64,000 bases of DNA from Bog-793 sp050013835 (GTDB lineage Bacteria; Actinomycetota; Acidimicrobiia; Acidimicrobiales; Bog-793): assembly GCA_050013835.1 (NCBI GenBank), contig JBEKEM010000006.1, forward strand, positions 97,470 to 161,469, read 5' to 3'. The position numbers were made by a program, and so were the translations under genes. Numbering within the stretch: position 1 is the first letter of the stretch; every line of letters starts with the position of its first letter. This document shows, piece after piece, positions 24,107 to 33,418 of the stretch. The notes beneath the pieces are model-generated. The model saw nothing but the letters and a program-made list of their open reading frames with translations, was not told the DNA's origin and made no database searches.

Positions 24107-25218
24107 GGATCGCACTCGTCTCGGCCTACGACCTCGCCGTCCCCGGCGGCGTGCAGGGTCAGGTGCTCGGGCTCGCCCGGGCCCTGCGGGCCGCCGGCCA
24201 CGACGTCGTGATCCTCGCCCCTGGCCAGGCCGGGGCAGTCCCCGACGTCATCGGTCTCGGACGCACGTGCCTCGTGCCGGCGAACGGCTCGCGAGCCCCC
24301 GTGGCGCCGACCCCGGCGGCGATGCGCAGAACTCGGCGAGCGATCCGGGCGGCGGCACCCGACGTCGTCCACGTCCACGAGCCGCTCGTCCCCGGGCCGG
24401 CGCTCGCCGCGGCCTACCGCACCCGCGTCCCGGTGATCGGGACCTTCCATCGCGCCCGGGCGAGCCTCGCCTACGTCGTCTGGGGGCACGCCCTGCGCCG
24501 GTTGGTCCTGGCGCTCGACGACCGGGTCGCCGTCGCCGAGGTCGCGGCAGCGACACTGCACGTCGCCGCCGGTCCCTGCCAGGTCGCCATCCTCGGCAAC
24601 GCGGTCGACACGGCGCGCTTCGCCGCCGCGGCACCCGCCGCGCGCACGGCCCCGACCGTGCTCTTCGTCGGGCGCGTCGAGTACCGCAAGGGCCTCGCCG
24701 TCGCCCTCGAGGCTTTCGCCGGGCTCGCAGGCGACATCTCCCTACGGATCGTCGGCGACGGCCCTGAAGCGGCCACGCTGCGGCGGCGCTTCGGCGGCGA
24801 CCCCCGGATCGAGTGGCTCGGCGCCGTCGGCGACGACGAGCTCGCCACCGAGCTTGCCGCGGCGGACGTGCTCGTCGCGCCCTCCCTCGGCGGGGAGTCT
24901 TTCGGTGTCGTGCTCCTCGAAGCGATGGCGGCCGGCGCGGCGGTCATCGCCTCCGACATCCCCGGCTACCGTCTCGTCGCCCAAGGCGCCGCCGATCTCG
25001 TCCCGCCGGGGGATGCCGCGGCACTCCGCCGCCAGCTAGTCCGGCTGCTCGGCGACCCCGAGGAGAGGGAACGCCTCGTCATCGCCGGGAAGGTCGTCGC
25101 CGCCCGCCACTCCTTTGGCGAGCTCGCCGCGGCGTACGCGCGGCGCTACGCGGCGGTCGTCACCGCGGCCAGCGAGTGCCGCGACGGGTCCGCCGACCCG
25201 AAATCCCGGGGGCGGTGA
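24103..25218 (+). CDS. pimA: Phosphatidylinositol alpha-mannosyltransferase PimA
   Basis: A 371-residue GT-B glycosyltransferase of family GT4 that moves mannose from GDP-mannose to phosphatidylinositol on the cytoplasmic face. The N-terminus RIALVSAYDLAVPGGVQGQV matches PimA, and the donor domain has LFVGRVEYRKGL and the E-x7-E block around GGESFGVVLLEAMAAG. GTG 24103 overlaps the patA stop (GTGA) and removes 17 unconserved upstream codons. With pgsA and patA it completes the first steps of PIM synthesis. Confidence 0.93.
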   Translation: MRIALVSAYDLAVPGGVQGQVLGLARALRAAGHDVVILAPGQAGAVPDVIGLGRTCLVPANGSRAPVAPTPAAMRRTRRAIRAAAPDVVHVHEPLVPGPALAAAYRTRVPVIGTFHRARASLAYVVWGHALRRLVLALDDRVAVAEVAAATLHVAAGPCQVAILGNAVDTARFAAAAPAARTAPTVLFVGRVEYRKGLAVALEAFAGLAGDISLRIVGDGPEAATLRRRFGGDPRIEWLGAVGDDELATELAAADVLVAPSLGGESFGVVLLEAMAAGAAVIASDIPGYRLVAQGAADLVPPGDAAALRRQLVRLLGDPEERERLVIAGKVVAARHSFGELAAAYARRYAAVVTAASECRDGSADPKSRGR

Positions 25219-25238
25219 GCCCGTACGATGGGGGCCTG

Positions 25239-26132
25239 ATGGCCCGCGCCAAGACCGATCCCCGACGTCGCATCCCTCCCGCCCGGCCGACAGGCGAGCG
25301 CGCCGCGCCGCGCCGACGCACCGCGGCCATCCCTCCGGAGAGCCCCTCGTTCGGCCATGCCCGTCGCAGTGCCCTCGCCGTGGCCGCCTCCGCCAAACCG
25401 CTCGTCCTCGTCCTCGCGGGCGCGGCACTCCTGGCATCCCGGGCCCTCGGGGCCACCGGTGTGGCGCTGGGCGTCGTGCTCGCGGCACTGGGGCTCCTCG
25501 TCCTCGCCGGCGACCTGCACTTCTCCTCCTGCCGGCGCCTGGTCCGGGAGATGCACCTCCGCCCTGCCGACCCGGAGCGCGACGCACGACTCGTGAACCT
25601 CACCGAGGGCCTCTGTTTCGGCTTCGGCCTGCCCGTGCCGGACGTCGCCGTCCTCGACGATGCAGCACCCAACACGCTCACGCTCGGGCGCGGCGACACC
25701 GCGACGCTCGTCGTCACGACGGGTTGCCTCGAGCTTCTCGACCGGATGCAGCTCGAGGCGGTGATCGCCCACGAACTCGCCCACCTGAAGCGGGGTGACA
25801 CCGCCGCGGCGACCTGGGCGATGCGCGGCTTCGGCCTCGCCGCCGGGCTCAGCGCGGTCGGCGCCCGTTGGGCCGAGCGCGGCGTCGCCGCCGACCGCGA
25901 GTCCCTCGCCGACCTGGCGGCGATGCACATCACGCGCTACCCGCCGGCACTCGCCGACGCGCTCGAGGCGTTGGGCGCGGCACCGACCGTGCGCCCCGCC
26001 TCGCTCACGCCCACCGTCGCCCGGCTAACGGCCTGGCAGTGGTGCGCGCCCTTCGCCCGCCACGCCCCGGACCCGACCCGGCCCGGAGAGCTCGACCTCG
26101 CGCTGCGGATCGCAGCGCTACGCGAACTGTGA
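25239..26132 (+). CDS. Membrane-anchored M48-family zinc metallopeptidase
   Basis: A 297-residue protein with a basic 40-residue leader, two hydrophobic segments (about residues 53-90) and a peptidase domain containing HEXXH as HELAH (residues 178-182). A downstream ADRESLADLAA segment probably holds the third zinc ligand. It looks like a shortened HtpX/Ste24-type enzyme that would process or degrade membrane proteins. It follows pimA by 20 nt and may be cotranscribed. The substrate is unknown. Confidence 0.85.
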   Translation: MARAKTDPRRRIPPARPTGERAAPRRRTAAIPPESPSFGHARRSALAVAASAKPLVLVLAGAALLASRALGATGVALGVVLAALGLLVLAGDLHFSSCRRLVREMHLRPADPERDARLVNLTEGLCFGFGLPVPDVAVLDDAAPNTLTLGRGDTATLVVTTGCLELLDRMQLEAVIAHELAHLKRGDTAAATWAMRGFGLAAGLSAVGARWAERGVAADRESLADLAAMHITRYPPALADALEALGAAPTVRPASLTPTVARLTAWQWCAPFARHAPDPTRPGELDLALRIAALREL

Positions 26133-26188
26133 CGACGCCCGGGTGCCGGGGGTTGGCCACGGCCCTCGTCCCGGAAAGGGAGTGACCG

Positions 26189-26941
26189 ATGTCGGGCCAT
26201 TCGAAATGGGCAACGACCAAGCACCAGAAAGGCGCCAAGGACAAGGCGCGCGGCAAGCTCTTCGCCAAGCTGATCCGCCAGGTCGAGGTCGCCGCCCGTG
26301 AAGGCGGCGGTGACCTCGCCGCCAACGCCAACCTGCGGACGATGTACCAGAAGGCCCGCGACGCCTCGGTGCCGGCCGACACCATCGACCGCGCGATCAA
26401 GCGGGGGACCGGCGAACTCGAGGGCGTCCGCTACGAGTTCGTCTCCTACGAGGGCTACGCCCCCTCCGGCGTGGCCGTCATCGTCGAGTGCCTGACGGAC
26501 AACCGCAACCGGACTGGGGCGGAGGTGCGCGCCGTGTTCTCGCGCAACGGGGGCTCGATGGCGGAGCCGGGGGCGGTCGCCTGGCAGTTCGAACGCCGGG
26601 GGATCGTCACGATCCCGCGCGCGACCGACGAGGACACGATCATGGCGGTCGCCCTCGATGCCGGGGCGCAGGACCTGCGCGACGACGGATCGGTGTGGAC
26701 CCTCGTCTGCGAGCCGACCGAGCTCCACGTGCTGCAGACCGCCCTCGAGAGGGCCGGGATCCCGATCGACTCGGCCGAGTCGCCGTGGGAGGCCACGACC
26801 ACGGTCGAGGTCACCGAGGCGGCGGGGGCTCGCAAGGTGCTCCACCTGCTCGAGCTACTCGAGGACCACGACGACGTGCAGCTCGTCGCCGCCAACTTCG
26901 ACATCCCCGACGAGATCCTCGAATCCCTCGAGGAGGACTGA
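26189..26941 (+). CDS. YebC/PmpR-family regulatory protein
   Basis: A 250-residue protein beginning MSGHSKWATTKHQKGAKD, the invariant YebC start, followed by the KLIRQVEVAAREGGGD helix and the LTDNRNRTGAEVR block. Some members are transcription factors and others help ribosomes through polyproline stretches; which applies here is unknown. The acidic C-terminus (LESLEED) is typical. A GGAAAGGGAG ribosome-binding site precedes ATG 26189. yebC next to ruvC is a widespread arrangement. Confidence 0.95.
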   Translation: MSGHSKWATTKHQKGAKDKARGKLFAKLIRQVEVAAREGGGDLAANANLRTMYQKARDASVPADTIDRAIKRGTGELEGVRYEFVSYEGYAPSGVAVIVECLTDNRNRTGAEVRAVFSRNGGSMAEPGAVAWQFERRGIVTIPRATDEDTIMAVALDAGAQDLRDDGSVWTLVCEPTELHVLQTALERAGIPIDSAESPWEATTTVEVTEAAGARKVLHLLELLEDHDDVQLVAANFDIPDEILESLEED

Positions 26942-26999
26942 GCCCGCACATCCGCCGGTCCCCGGAGCCGGGCGGGGCTGGCCGCTTGGTGCGCTCCAC

Positions 27000-27503
27000 C
27001 TATGCCAGGTGCGCGTAGACGTAGCGCCCGAGCGCGAGGTCCCCGGTCGGCGGGACGTGGGCGTTCGAGTATGCCTCGGCCCAGTACGGGCCCTTGACGA
27101 AGTAGACGCTGGCAAAGACGTTCCCGGTCCGGGAGTCCCAGAGGAACGCGCCATGGCCGCCGATTCCGGCCGGGTGCGAGACGACGAGCCCCGGGACGCC
27201 CCCGAAACCGCCCGAGCCGTAGGCGGCGGGAGCGACCGTCACCGTCACATGGACTGAGCCGTGAGTGAACGAGCAGATATGGACGGTGAACCCGTCGACC
27301 CGCGAAATCTGTGGCACGGCATGGAGCGTGGACGGCGCGACGCCGAGCGCCGGCGCGACAAGCGAGGCCGGGGCGAGCGTGCACGCGTTCGGGAGCGTCG
27401 CCGCGGCGGCCCCCGATGCTGCGACGAATTGCGAGCCCGTAGCACCGACGAGACCAAGTCCCAGGGCAACCACCAGGAAAAATCGAACGGATCCGCGCTG
27501 CAC
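27000..27503 (-). CDS. Secreted protein of unknown function
   Basis: Not recognised. The 167-residue product has a signal peptide (hydrophobic FFLVVALGLGLVGA, probable cleavage after ASGAAAA) and two cysteines that could form a disulfide: one in NACTLAP and one in HICSF. The mature part is small-residue rich, with an N-terminal NACTLAP segment and a GGHGAFLWDSRTG stretch. The start GTG 27503 follows a GGGGGGGACAAG stretch; the open frame extends further upstream without conserved features. It lies alone on the minus strand between yebC and ruvC. Confidence 0.65.
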   Translation of the reverse strand: MQRGSVRFFLVVALGLGLVGATGSQFVAASGAAAATLPNACTLAPASLVAPALGVAPSTLHAVPQISRVDGFTVHICSFTHGSVHVTVTVAPAAYGSGGFGGVPGLVVSHPAGIGGHGAFLWDSRTGNVFASVYFVKGPYWAEAYSNAHVPPTGDLALGRYVYAHLA

Positions 27504-27645
27504 CTTGTCCCCCCCAGCGGTCGCCCGAGGTCCGCCCGACGGACGGCTCGATCCCGCTAGCAGCAGACTAGGGAGCGAGTTCGTCGGATCGCGCGGTCGG
27601 AACCGCCGCCCACCAAACATCCCCCGCGCCGCCGGGACCGCCAGA

Positions 27646-27651
27646 TAGAAT
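27646..27651 (+). promoter_or_regulatory. -10-like hexamer for leaderless ruvC mRNA
   Basis: TAGAAT lies 7 nt before the ruvC ATG. No Shine-Dalgarno sequence is present in the gap, so the transcript probably starts at the ATG. Confidence 0.5.
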
Positions 27652-27658
27652 CGAACGC

Positions 27659-28189
27659 ATGTTTGTCCTGGGCATCGACCCCGGCTTGTCGCGCTGCGGC
27701 TTCGGCGGGGTCGCCGAGGAGCACGGCGAGCAGCGCGCCCTCGCCGCCGGCGTCATCACGAGCGACCCGGCGCTGCCGGTGCCGGCCCGCCTCGCCACCC
27801 TCCACGGCGAGCTCGACGCCCTCGTCAGCGAGCTCCGGCCGGACGTGGTCGCCGTCGAACGGGTCTTTTTCCAGACGAACGCCCGCACGGCAATGGCGGT
27901 GGGGCAGGCGAGCGGCGTCGCGCTGCTCGTCGCCGCCGAACACGGCTGTCGCGTCGTCGAGTACACCTCGAACGAGGTGAAGCTGGCGGTCGCCGGCTAC
28001 GGCTCGGCGGAGAAGTCCCAGGTGCAGCAGATGGTGATGCGGCTGTTGCGTCTCGCCGCCGTTCCCGACCCGCCCGACATCGCCGACGCCCTTGCTCTCG
28101 CGCTCTGCCACCTGGCCGCCCACCGGCACCGGGACCTTGTCGAGTCCCGTCCGGGCCAACAGCTCGCCCGCGGGGGGATGCGGCGGTGA
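27659..28189 (+). CDS. ruvC: Holliday junction resolvase RuvC
   Basis: A 176-residue endonuclease that cuts Holliday junctions made by RuvAB. The four acidic catalytic positions are visible: Asp7 in GIDPGL, Glu67 in AVERVF, and Asp140 and Asp143 in PPDIADALALALCH. Length is normal. It begins the ruvC-ruvA-ruvB unit and overlaps ruvA by 4 nt (GTGA). Confidence 0.96.
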   Translation: MFVLGIDPGLSRCGFGGVAEEHGEQRALAAGVITSDPALPVPARLATLHGELDALVSELRPDVVAVERVFFQTNARTAMAVGQASGVALLVAAEHGCRVVEYTSNEVKLAVAGYGSAEKSQVQQMVMRLLRLAAVPDPPDIADALALALCHLAAHRHRDLVESRPGQQLARGGMRR

Positions 28190-28794
28190 TCGGCTCGCTG
28201 ACGGGCAAGCTCGCCGAGATCGACCTCACCTCCGAATCGTCGGCGGCGATCGTCGTCGACGTCGGCGGCGTCGGCTACGAAGTCGTCGTCTCGGCGCGCC
28301 ATGCCGCGCGGCTCGGACCGGTTGGCTCTCCGGCCGCGCTGTCCGTCTACACCCACGTGCGCGAAGGGGCGATCACGCTCTTCGGCTTCGCCGACCGGGT
28401 GGAACGGCGCATGTTCGAGCTCCTCATCGCCGCCCACGGGATCGGCCCCGCCCTCGCCCTCGCCATCCTCGGCGTCCACCCCCCGGACCAGCTCGCCCAG
28501 GCAGTCGCCAGCGGTGACGTCGACGCCCTGACCCTCGTGCCCGGGGTCGGTCGCAAGACGGCGCAGCGCCTCATCGTCGAGTTGGCCGGGCGGCTCGGCG
28601 GCCTCGACACCGCCGGCTCCGCCAGCTCGGCGCCCGGCGGCACGCCGTCGGCCCGCGCCGAGGTGCGCGAGGCGCTCGCCGCCCTCGGCTACGCCCCCGA
28701 CGAGGTCCGCCGCGCCTTGGAGCACCTTCCCCGCGAGGGCAGCGTCGAGGAGCTCCTGCGCGAGGCCCTCCTCAGCCTCGCCCCGCGCCGATGA
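28186..28794 (+). CDS. ruvA: Holliday junction branch migration protein RuvA
   Basis: The 202-residue DNA-binding subunit that holds the four-way junction as a tetramer. The N-terminal OB domain starts MIGSLTGKLAEI; two helix-hairpin-helix segments follow (AHGIGPALALAILG and LVPGVGRKTAQRLIVEL), and the C-terminal domain that contacts RuvB starts near residue 155 after an Ala/Ser/Gly linker. It is coupled by 4-nt overlaps to both ruvC and ruvB. Confidence 0.96.
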   Translation: MIGSLTGKLAEIDLTSESSAAIVVDVGGVGYEVVVSARHAARLGPVGSPAALSVYTHVREGAITLFGFADRVERRMFELLIAAHGIGPALALAILGVHPPDQLAQAVASGDVDALTLVPGVGRKTAQRLIVELAGRLGGLDTAGSASSAPGGTPSARAEVREALAALGYAPDEVRRALEHLPREGSVEELLREALLSLAPRR

Positions 28795-29885
28795 GCCCGC
28801 GCCGCGACATCGCCGTCGACCGCGACGAGGCGCAGCGCCCGGTTGGGCGCTTCGCCGACGAACCCGAGGAGGCCCTCGAGGCCGGCCTGCGGCCGCGCCG
28901 GCTGGCCGATTTCGTCGGGCAGTCCCGCGTGAAGGAGCATCTGGCGATCGTGCTGGAAGCGGCGCGACGGCGCGAGCAGCCTGTCGACCACCTACTCTTC
29001 GCCGGGCCGCCAGGGCTCGGCAAGACGACGCTCGCCGGCATTGTCGCCGCCGAGATGGGGGCCGGCCTCCGGGTCACCTCCGGGGCAGCCGTCCAGCGCG
29101 GCGGGGACCTGGCGGCGATCCTGACCGGGCTCATGCCCGGCGACGTCCTTTTCATCGACGAGATCCACCGTCTGGCCCCGCCGGTCGAGGAGATCCTCTA
29201 CCCGGCGATGGAGGACTTCCAGATCGACATTGTGATCGGCAAGGGACCGACGGCGCGCTCGATCCGTCTCGACGTTCCGCCTTTCACCCTGGTCGGCGCG
29301 ACGACCCGCACCGGTCTCGTCACGGGCCCCTTGCGCGACCGTTTCGGCTTCGTCACCCGCCTCGAGCACTACGCACCGGACGAGCTCGAGGAGATCGTGC
29401 GGCGCACCGGGCGGATCCTCGCCGTCGAGTGCGACCCGGAGGGTGCCGCTGAGATCGCGCGCCGCGCCCGCGGCACGCCTCGGCTCGCCATCCGGTTGCT
29501 GCGCAGGGTGCGGGACTTCGTTGAGGTCCGCGGGGAGGGGGTCATCACCCTCGAGGCGGCCAAGGCCGGCTGCGACGTGTTCGGCGTCGACGAACAGGGG
29601 CTCGACCGGCTCGACCGTCAAATCCTCGAGGTGCTCTGCGTCCGCTTCTCCGGACGCCCGGTCGGGCTGGCGACCCTCGCGGTGAGTGTCGGCGAGGAGC
29701 CCGAGACGATCGAGGACGTCTACGAGCCGTACCTGCTGCAGGCGGGCTTCATCGTGCGCACTCCCCGGGGACGCGTCGCCGCCCCGGTGGCGTGGCTGCA
29801 CCTCGGCCTGCCGGTGCCGGCGGCCGAGGCCGAGGCCGGCGCGCCTGCCGACCGCGACGAGGCGACGACCCTGTTCGACACCTGA
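28791..29885 (+). CDS. ruvB: Holliday junction branch migration ATPase RuvB
   Basis: The 364-residue AAA+ motor of branch migration. Walker A is GPPGLGKTTLA and Walker B FIDEIHRL; sensor 1 (GATTRTG) and the arginine-finger region (GPLRDRFGF) are present, and the winged-helix C-terminus includes GLDRLDRQIL. ATG 28791 overlaps the ruvA stop. The N-terminal 30 residues are the usual variable leader. Confidence 0.97.
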   Translation: MSPRRDIAVDRDEAQRPVGRFADEPEEALEAGLRPRRLADFVGQSRVKEHLAIVLEAARRREQPVDHLLFAGPPGLGKTTLAGIVAAEMGAGLRVTSGAAVQRGGDLAAILTGLMPGDVLFIDEIHRLAPPVEEILYPAMEDFQIDIVIGKGPTARSIRLDVPPFTLVGATTRTGLVTGPLRDRFGFVTRLEHYAPDELEEIVRRTGRILAVECDPEGAAEIARRARGTPRLAIRLLRRVRDFVEVRGEGVITLEAAKAGCDVFGVDEQGLDRLDRQILEVLCVRFSGRPVGLATLAVSVGEEPETIEDVYEPYLLQAGFIVRTPRGRVAAPVAWLHLGLPVPAAEAEAGAPADRDEATTLFDT

Positions 29886-29966
29886 GCCCGCCCGCCGGCC
29901 AAACAAACCGTCCCAGGTCCGCGGCTACAGTGCGAGACGCACTTCATCCTCTATGACGGGTGGCTT

Positions 29967-30410
29967 ATGCCGACACATTTTCCCAGCGCCCTTCCCCTGC
30001 TGCACACACTCGTCCTCGCCGCGACGAAGAAGACGACGGGCAGCCCGTTCGGTCTCGTTTTCATCCTCATCATCTTCGGGGTGGTCGCGTACCTTTTCAT
30101 CCGCCCGCAGCGCCGGCGCCAGCGCGAAATGGCCTCCCAGCAACGGTCCATCCAGGTCGGTGACGAGGTGGTGACGGCCGCGGGGATCGTCGGGCGGGTG
30201 AAGTCGATGACCGACGAGCGGGTGGTGATCGAGGTCGCCCCGGGTTCGACGATGGAGATCGTGCGGCGCGCGATCGGCCAGCGCGTCTGGCAGCCGGAGA
30301 CGCCGCCGCCCTGGGGCGGCCCGACCGGTGGCCAGTGGAACTTCCCCGCCTCCTCGGACGACCCGGACAAGCACGAACCGCCGCCGGACGGAACGGGAGG
30401 TCCCGCCTAG
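29967..30410 (+). CDS. yajC: Preprotein translocase accessory subunit YajC
   Basis: A 147-residue membrane protein with one helix (FGLVFILIIFGVVAYLFI) followed at once by the hallmark RPQRRRQREM and the small domain QVGDEVVTAAGIVGRV. It associates with SecDF at the Sec channel. The C-terminal 45 residues are Pro-rich and acidic, longer than in E. coli. The stop TAG is directly followed by the secD GTG. A TACAGT hexamer at 29926-29931 may be the operon's -10. Confidence 0.93.
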   Translation: MPTHFPSALPLLHTLVLAATKKTTGSPFGLVFILIIFGVVAYLFIRPQRRRQREMASQQRSIQVGDEVVTAAGIVGRVKSMTDERVVIEVAPGSTMEIVRRAIGQRVWQPETPPPWGGPTGGQWNFPASSDDPDKHEPPPDGTGGPA

Positions 30411-31958
30411 GTGGGTCGCCACCGTCTGCTCGCGAGCGTCGGGCTGACGAGCCTCCTGTGCTTCGGGATGCTCGGGCTCGCCGTCGGGCTGAACTGGTCT
30501 CCGCATCTGGGGCTCGACCTCGAGGGCGGGCTCTCGGTCGTCTTCACGCCGACCCAGAGGGTCCCCATGGCGACGCTCCAAAACGCGGCGAACATCATGA
30601 ACCAGCGCGCGAACGGCCTCGGGGTGAGCCAGCCCAACATCATCACCCAGGGCAACGAGATCGTCGTGCAGATGCCGGGCGTGAAGGACCCGCAGCGGAT
30701 TCTCAAGGTCCTCGGCACGACCGCGCAGCTGTACTTCCGGCCCGTCCTGTGCGGCGCGCCGGCGTACACGAAGGCCAAGACGACCACACCGGCCACGAGC
30801 TCGCCGACGACGACCACACCCGGCGCCACGAGGAACAAGGCGAAAGCCGCGCCCTACCAGGTTCCCCCGACGTGCGGCAGCCCGTACCTCTACTCGTCGG
30901 CGTTCTACAACGCGAGAACGGGGTTCGACCCTGGCCAGTACTCCGTCGACCCCGCCTACGCGCACTACGCGACCACGTCGCCCCTGCAGGACGAGAACGA
31001 CCGCAACGAGAACGTGATCCTCCCGTCGGGCAGTACCATCGCCCCCCGTTTCGTCCTCGGGCCAGCCCTCGCCAACGGGACGATCATCAAGAGTGCCTAC
31101 GCGACCCTCGCCCAGACCGGTGGATGGCAGGTCCAGTTCGCGCTCACCGGCTCGGGTAACGTCGTGTTCAACAAGATCGCCGCCACCTACTACCACTCGC
31201 TCGTCGCCAACGACCTCGACGGTGACATCGTCTCGGCGCCGCAGATCGACGCCACGAGCTTCCCGGGCCAGGGCGAGATCACCGGAAACTTCAACTCCTC
31301 GTCCGCCAACGCCCTCGCTCTCGACCTCAACTACGGTTCGCTGCCCGTCAACCTCGTCGCGCAGACCTCGCAGACGGTCTCGCCGAGCCTAGGCAAGGCT
31401 TCGCTCGACGCGGGGCTGATCGCCGGCCTGCTCGGCCTGCTGCTGGTGATGATGTACACGATCTACTACTACCGGGCGCTCGGCATCGTCGTCGTCTCGG
31501 GGCTCATCACGACGGCGGCCTTCCTCTACGGCTTCGTCTCCATGCTCAGCGCCTCGTCGGTGGGCCTCACGCTCGACCTGTCCGGGGTGGTCGGTCTCAT
31601 CGTCTCGGTCGGCATCACCGTCGACTCCTACGTCGTGTACTTCGAACGACTTAAAGACGAGGTGCGGGCCGGGCACTCGGTCCGGGCATCGGTCGACAAG
31701 GGGTTCCGCAGCGCCTACCGCACGATCCTTTCCGCCGACGCCGTCTCGTTCCTCGGCGCCCTCGTCCTGTGGTGGCTGTCCGTCGGCGCCGTGCGCGGCT
31801 TCGCCTTCATGCTCGGCCTGTCGACGCTCGTCGACGTGGCGACGGCCTTCTTCTTCACCCGGCCGCTCGTCATCCTCCTCGGCCGCAACCGGATCGTGGC
31901 CAGTGCCCGCTATGTCGGCATCGCCCGGGGCCTCGCAGCCGCGGAGCAGACCCAGTGA
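30411..31958 (+). CDS. secD: Protein translocase subunit SecD
   Basis: A 515-residue membrane subunit that uses proton flow to help pull exported proteins out of the Sec channel. The first helix is near residues 8-28, followed by LGLDLEGG, a periplasmic P1 domain, the ALDLNYGSLPV stretch, then five helices with GVVGLIVSVGITVDSYVVYFERLKDE. P1 contains a Thr/Pro/Lys-rich insertion (about residues 120-145), probably an unstructured loop. The start is a GTG immediately after the yajC stop. Confidence 0.96.
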   Translation: MGRHRLLASVGLTSLLCFGMLGLAVGLNWSPHLGLDLEGGLSVVFTPTQRVPMATLQNAANIMNQRANGLGVSQPNIITQGNEIVVQMPGVKDPQRILKVLGTTAQLYFRPVLCGAPAYTKAKTTTPATSSPTTTTPGATRNKAKAAPYQVPPTCGSPYLYSSAFYNARTGFDPGQYSVDPAYAHYATTSPLQDENDRNENVILPSGSTIAPRFVLGPALANGTIIKSAYATLAQTGGWQVQFALTGSGNVVFNKIAATYYHSLVANDLDGDIVSAPQIDATSFPGQGEITGNFNSSSANALALDLNYGSLPVNLVAQTSQTVSPSLGKASLDAGLIAGLLGLLLVMMYTIYYYRALGIVVVSGLITTAAFLYGFVSMLSASSVGLTLDLSGVVGLIVSVGITVDSYVVYFERLKDEVRAGHSVRASVDKGFRSAYRTILSADAVSFLGALVLWWLSVGAVRGFAFMLGLSTLVDVATAFFFTRPLVILLGRNRIVASARYVGIARGLAAAEQTQ

Positions 31959-33418
31959 GCCCCGACCGCATCCTGCCGGGATCGGCCGGGAGAGAGCCCG
32001 ACAAGCTCGCCCCGGCCGAGCCGACCCCGCCGCCCGTCGACGAGACCCCCGCGGCCAGGGCCGCGGGGTTCGAGGCCGAACCCGTCGCCGAAACCCGTGC
32101 CCCGAAACCGGCCCCACCCCCCTCCGGTCCCGCCGCTGTCGTTTCCGAGCGCGAGGCGCCCCCCCGGCCCCCGAGGCACCACGGCCCGGTGCGGCGCCTG
32201 TACCACGGCCAGACGAAGTTCGACTTCGTCCGCCGCAAGCGCTGGTGGTTCGCCCTGTCGACGACGATCATCCTCGCCGGGATCATCTCGCTCACGACCC
32301 GCGGGCTCAATCTCGACATCGAGTTCACCGGTGGCAACGCCTGGACCGTGCCGACCTCGACCGTCTCGGTCACCCAGGCCCGCAACGCCCTGGCGCCGTT
32401 GGGTCTGGGCGGCGCGACGATCACCCAGCTCGGCACGCCGGAGAAGACCCTCCAGATCGAGGCGAAGCTCCCGAAGGGCCTCACGGCGAGACAGGCCAAG
32501 AAGCTGGAATCCGACGTGGCCAAGACGCTCGCCCGGCTCGCCGGCGTGCCACAGAACAAGCTGGCGATCGAACAAGTCGGTCCGTCGTGGGGGCACCAGA
32601 TCACCGAGAAGGCGCTCGAGGCGCTGATCGTCTTCATCATCCTCGTCAGCGTGTACATCTCGATCTTCTTCGAGTGGCGCATGGCCCTCGCCGCGATCAT
32701 CGCCATGCTCCACGACATCCTCGTGACCGTCGGCGTCTACTCCCTGGTTGGTTTCGACGTCACGCCGGACACCGTCGTCGCGTTCCTGACGATCCTCGGC
32801 TACTCCCTCTACGACACCATCGTCGTGTTCGACCGTATACGCGACAACGCCCACCACCTCGCCCAGCGCGACCGGATGTCCTTCTCGGACCTCGTGAACT
32901 TGTCGATGAACCAGACGCTGGCGCGCTCGCTGAACACCTCGCTCGTCGCCATCCTGCCGATCCTCTCGGTGCTCGTGATCGGCGCCCAGCTCTTCGGCGC
33001 GGTGACGCTGCAGTACTTCGGCCTCGCCCTCACGATCGGCCTCACGACCGGGGCGTACTCGTCGATCTTCATCGCCTCGCCGCTCGTCGCCGTGATGAAA
33101 GAGCGCGAGCCCCACTACCGCCAGCTCACCGAGCGCCTGCACCGCCGCGGCGTCGACAGGGTTCTCCTCAGCCCGGCCGCCGTGGCGGCAGGCGCGCTCG
33201 GCCTCGAGATCCCGGTGAGCACGCGCCGCGGCCCCCTCGCCCCCGCCGCCGGGCGACGACCCTCCCGGTGGTCGGCGGAACCGGAGTCCGCCTCCCCCGT
33301 TGAGCCCGACGTCGCGGCCCCGCTGCCCGGACCCCGCCGGCCCGGCCCGGCGCGAGGGGCCCGACCCGGCAAGGCCCGCCCGGCGGGTCGCCGTCGTCGC
33401 AAGGGGGGCCGGCACTGA
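31955..33418 (+). CDS. secF: Protein translocase subunit SecF with long tails
   Basis: The partner of SecD, 487 residues against about 320 in E. coli. The core has the first helix after FDFVRRKRWWFALST, LNLDIEFTGG, and LGYSLYDTIVVFDRIRDN in the membrane part. The extra length is an N-terminal proline/alanine-rich region of about 80 residues and a C-terminal basic tail of about 80 residues ending RRRRKGGRH, both presumably disordered on the cytoplasmic side. GTG 31955 overlaps the secD stop. Its own stop overlaps the proposed serS start. Confidence 0.94.
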   Translation: MSPDRILPGSAGREPDKLAPAEPTPPPVDETPAARAAGFEAEPVAETRAPKPAPPPSGPAAVVSEREAPPRPPRHHGPVRRLYHGQTKFDFVRRKRWWFALSTTIILAGIISLTTRGLNLDIEFTGGNAWTVPTSTVSVTQARNALAPLGLGGATITQLGTPEKTLQIEAKLPKGLTARQAKKLESDVAKTLARLAGVPQNKLAIEQVGPSWGHQITEKALEALIVFIILVSVYISIFFEWRMALAAIIAMLHDILVTVGVYSLVGFDVTPDTVVAFLTILGYSLYDTIVVFDRIRDNAHHLAQRDRMSFSDLVNLSMNQTLARSLNTSLVAILPILSVLVIGAQLFGAVTLQYFGLALTIGLTTGAYSSIFIASPLVAVMKEREPHYRQLTERLHRRGVDRVLLSPAAVAAGALGLEIPVSTRRGPLAPAAGRRPSRWSAEPESASPVEPDVAAPLPGPRRPGPARGARPGKARPAGRRRRKGGRH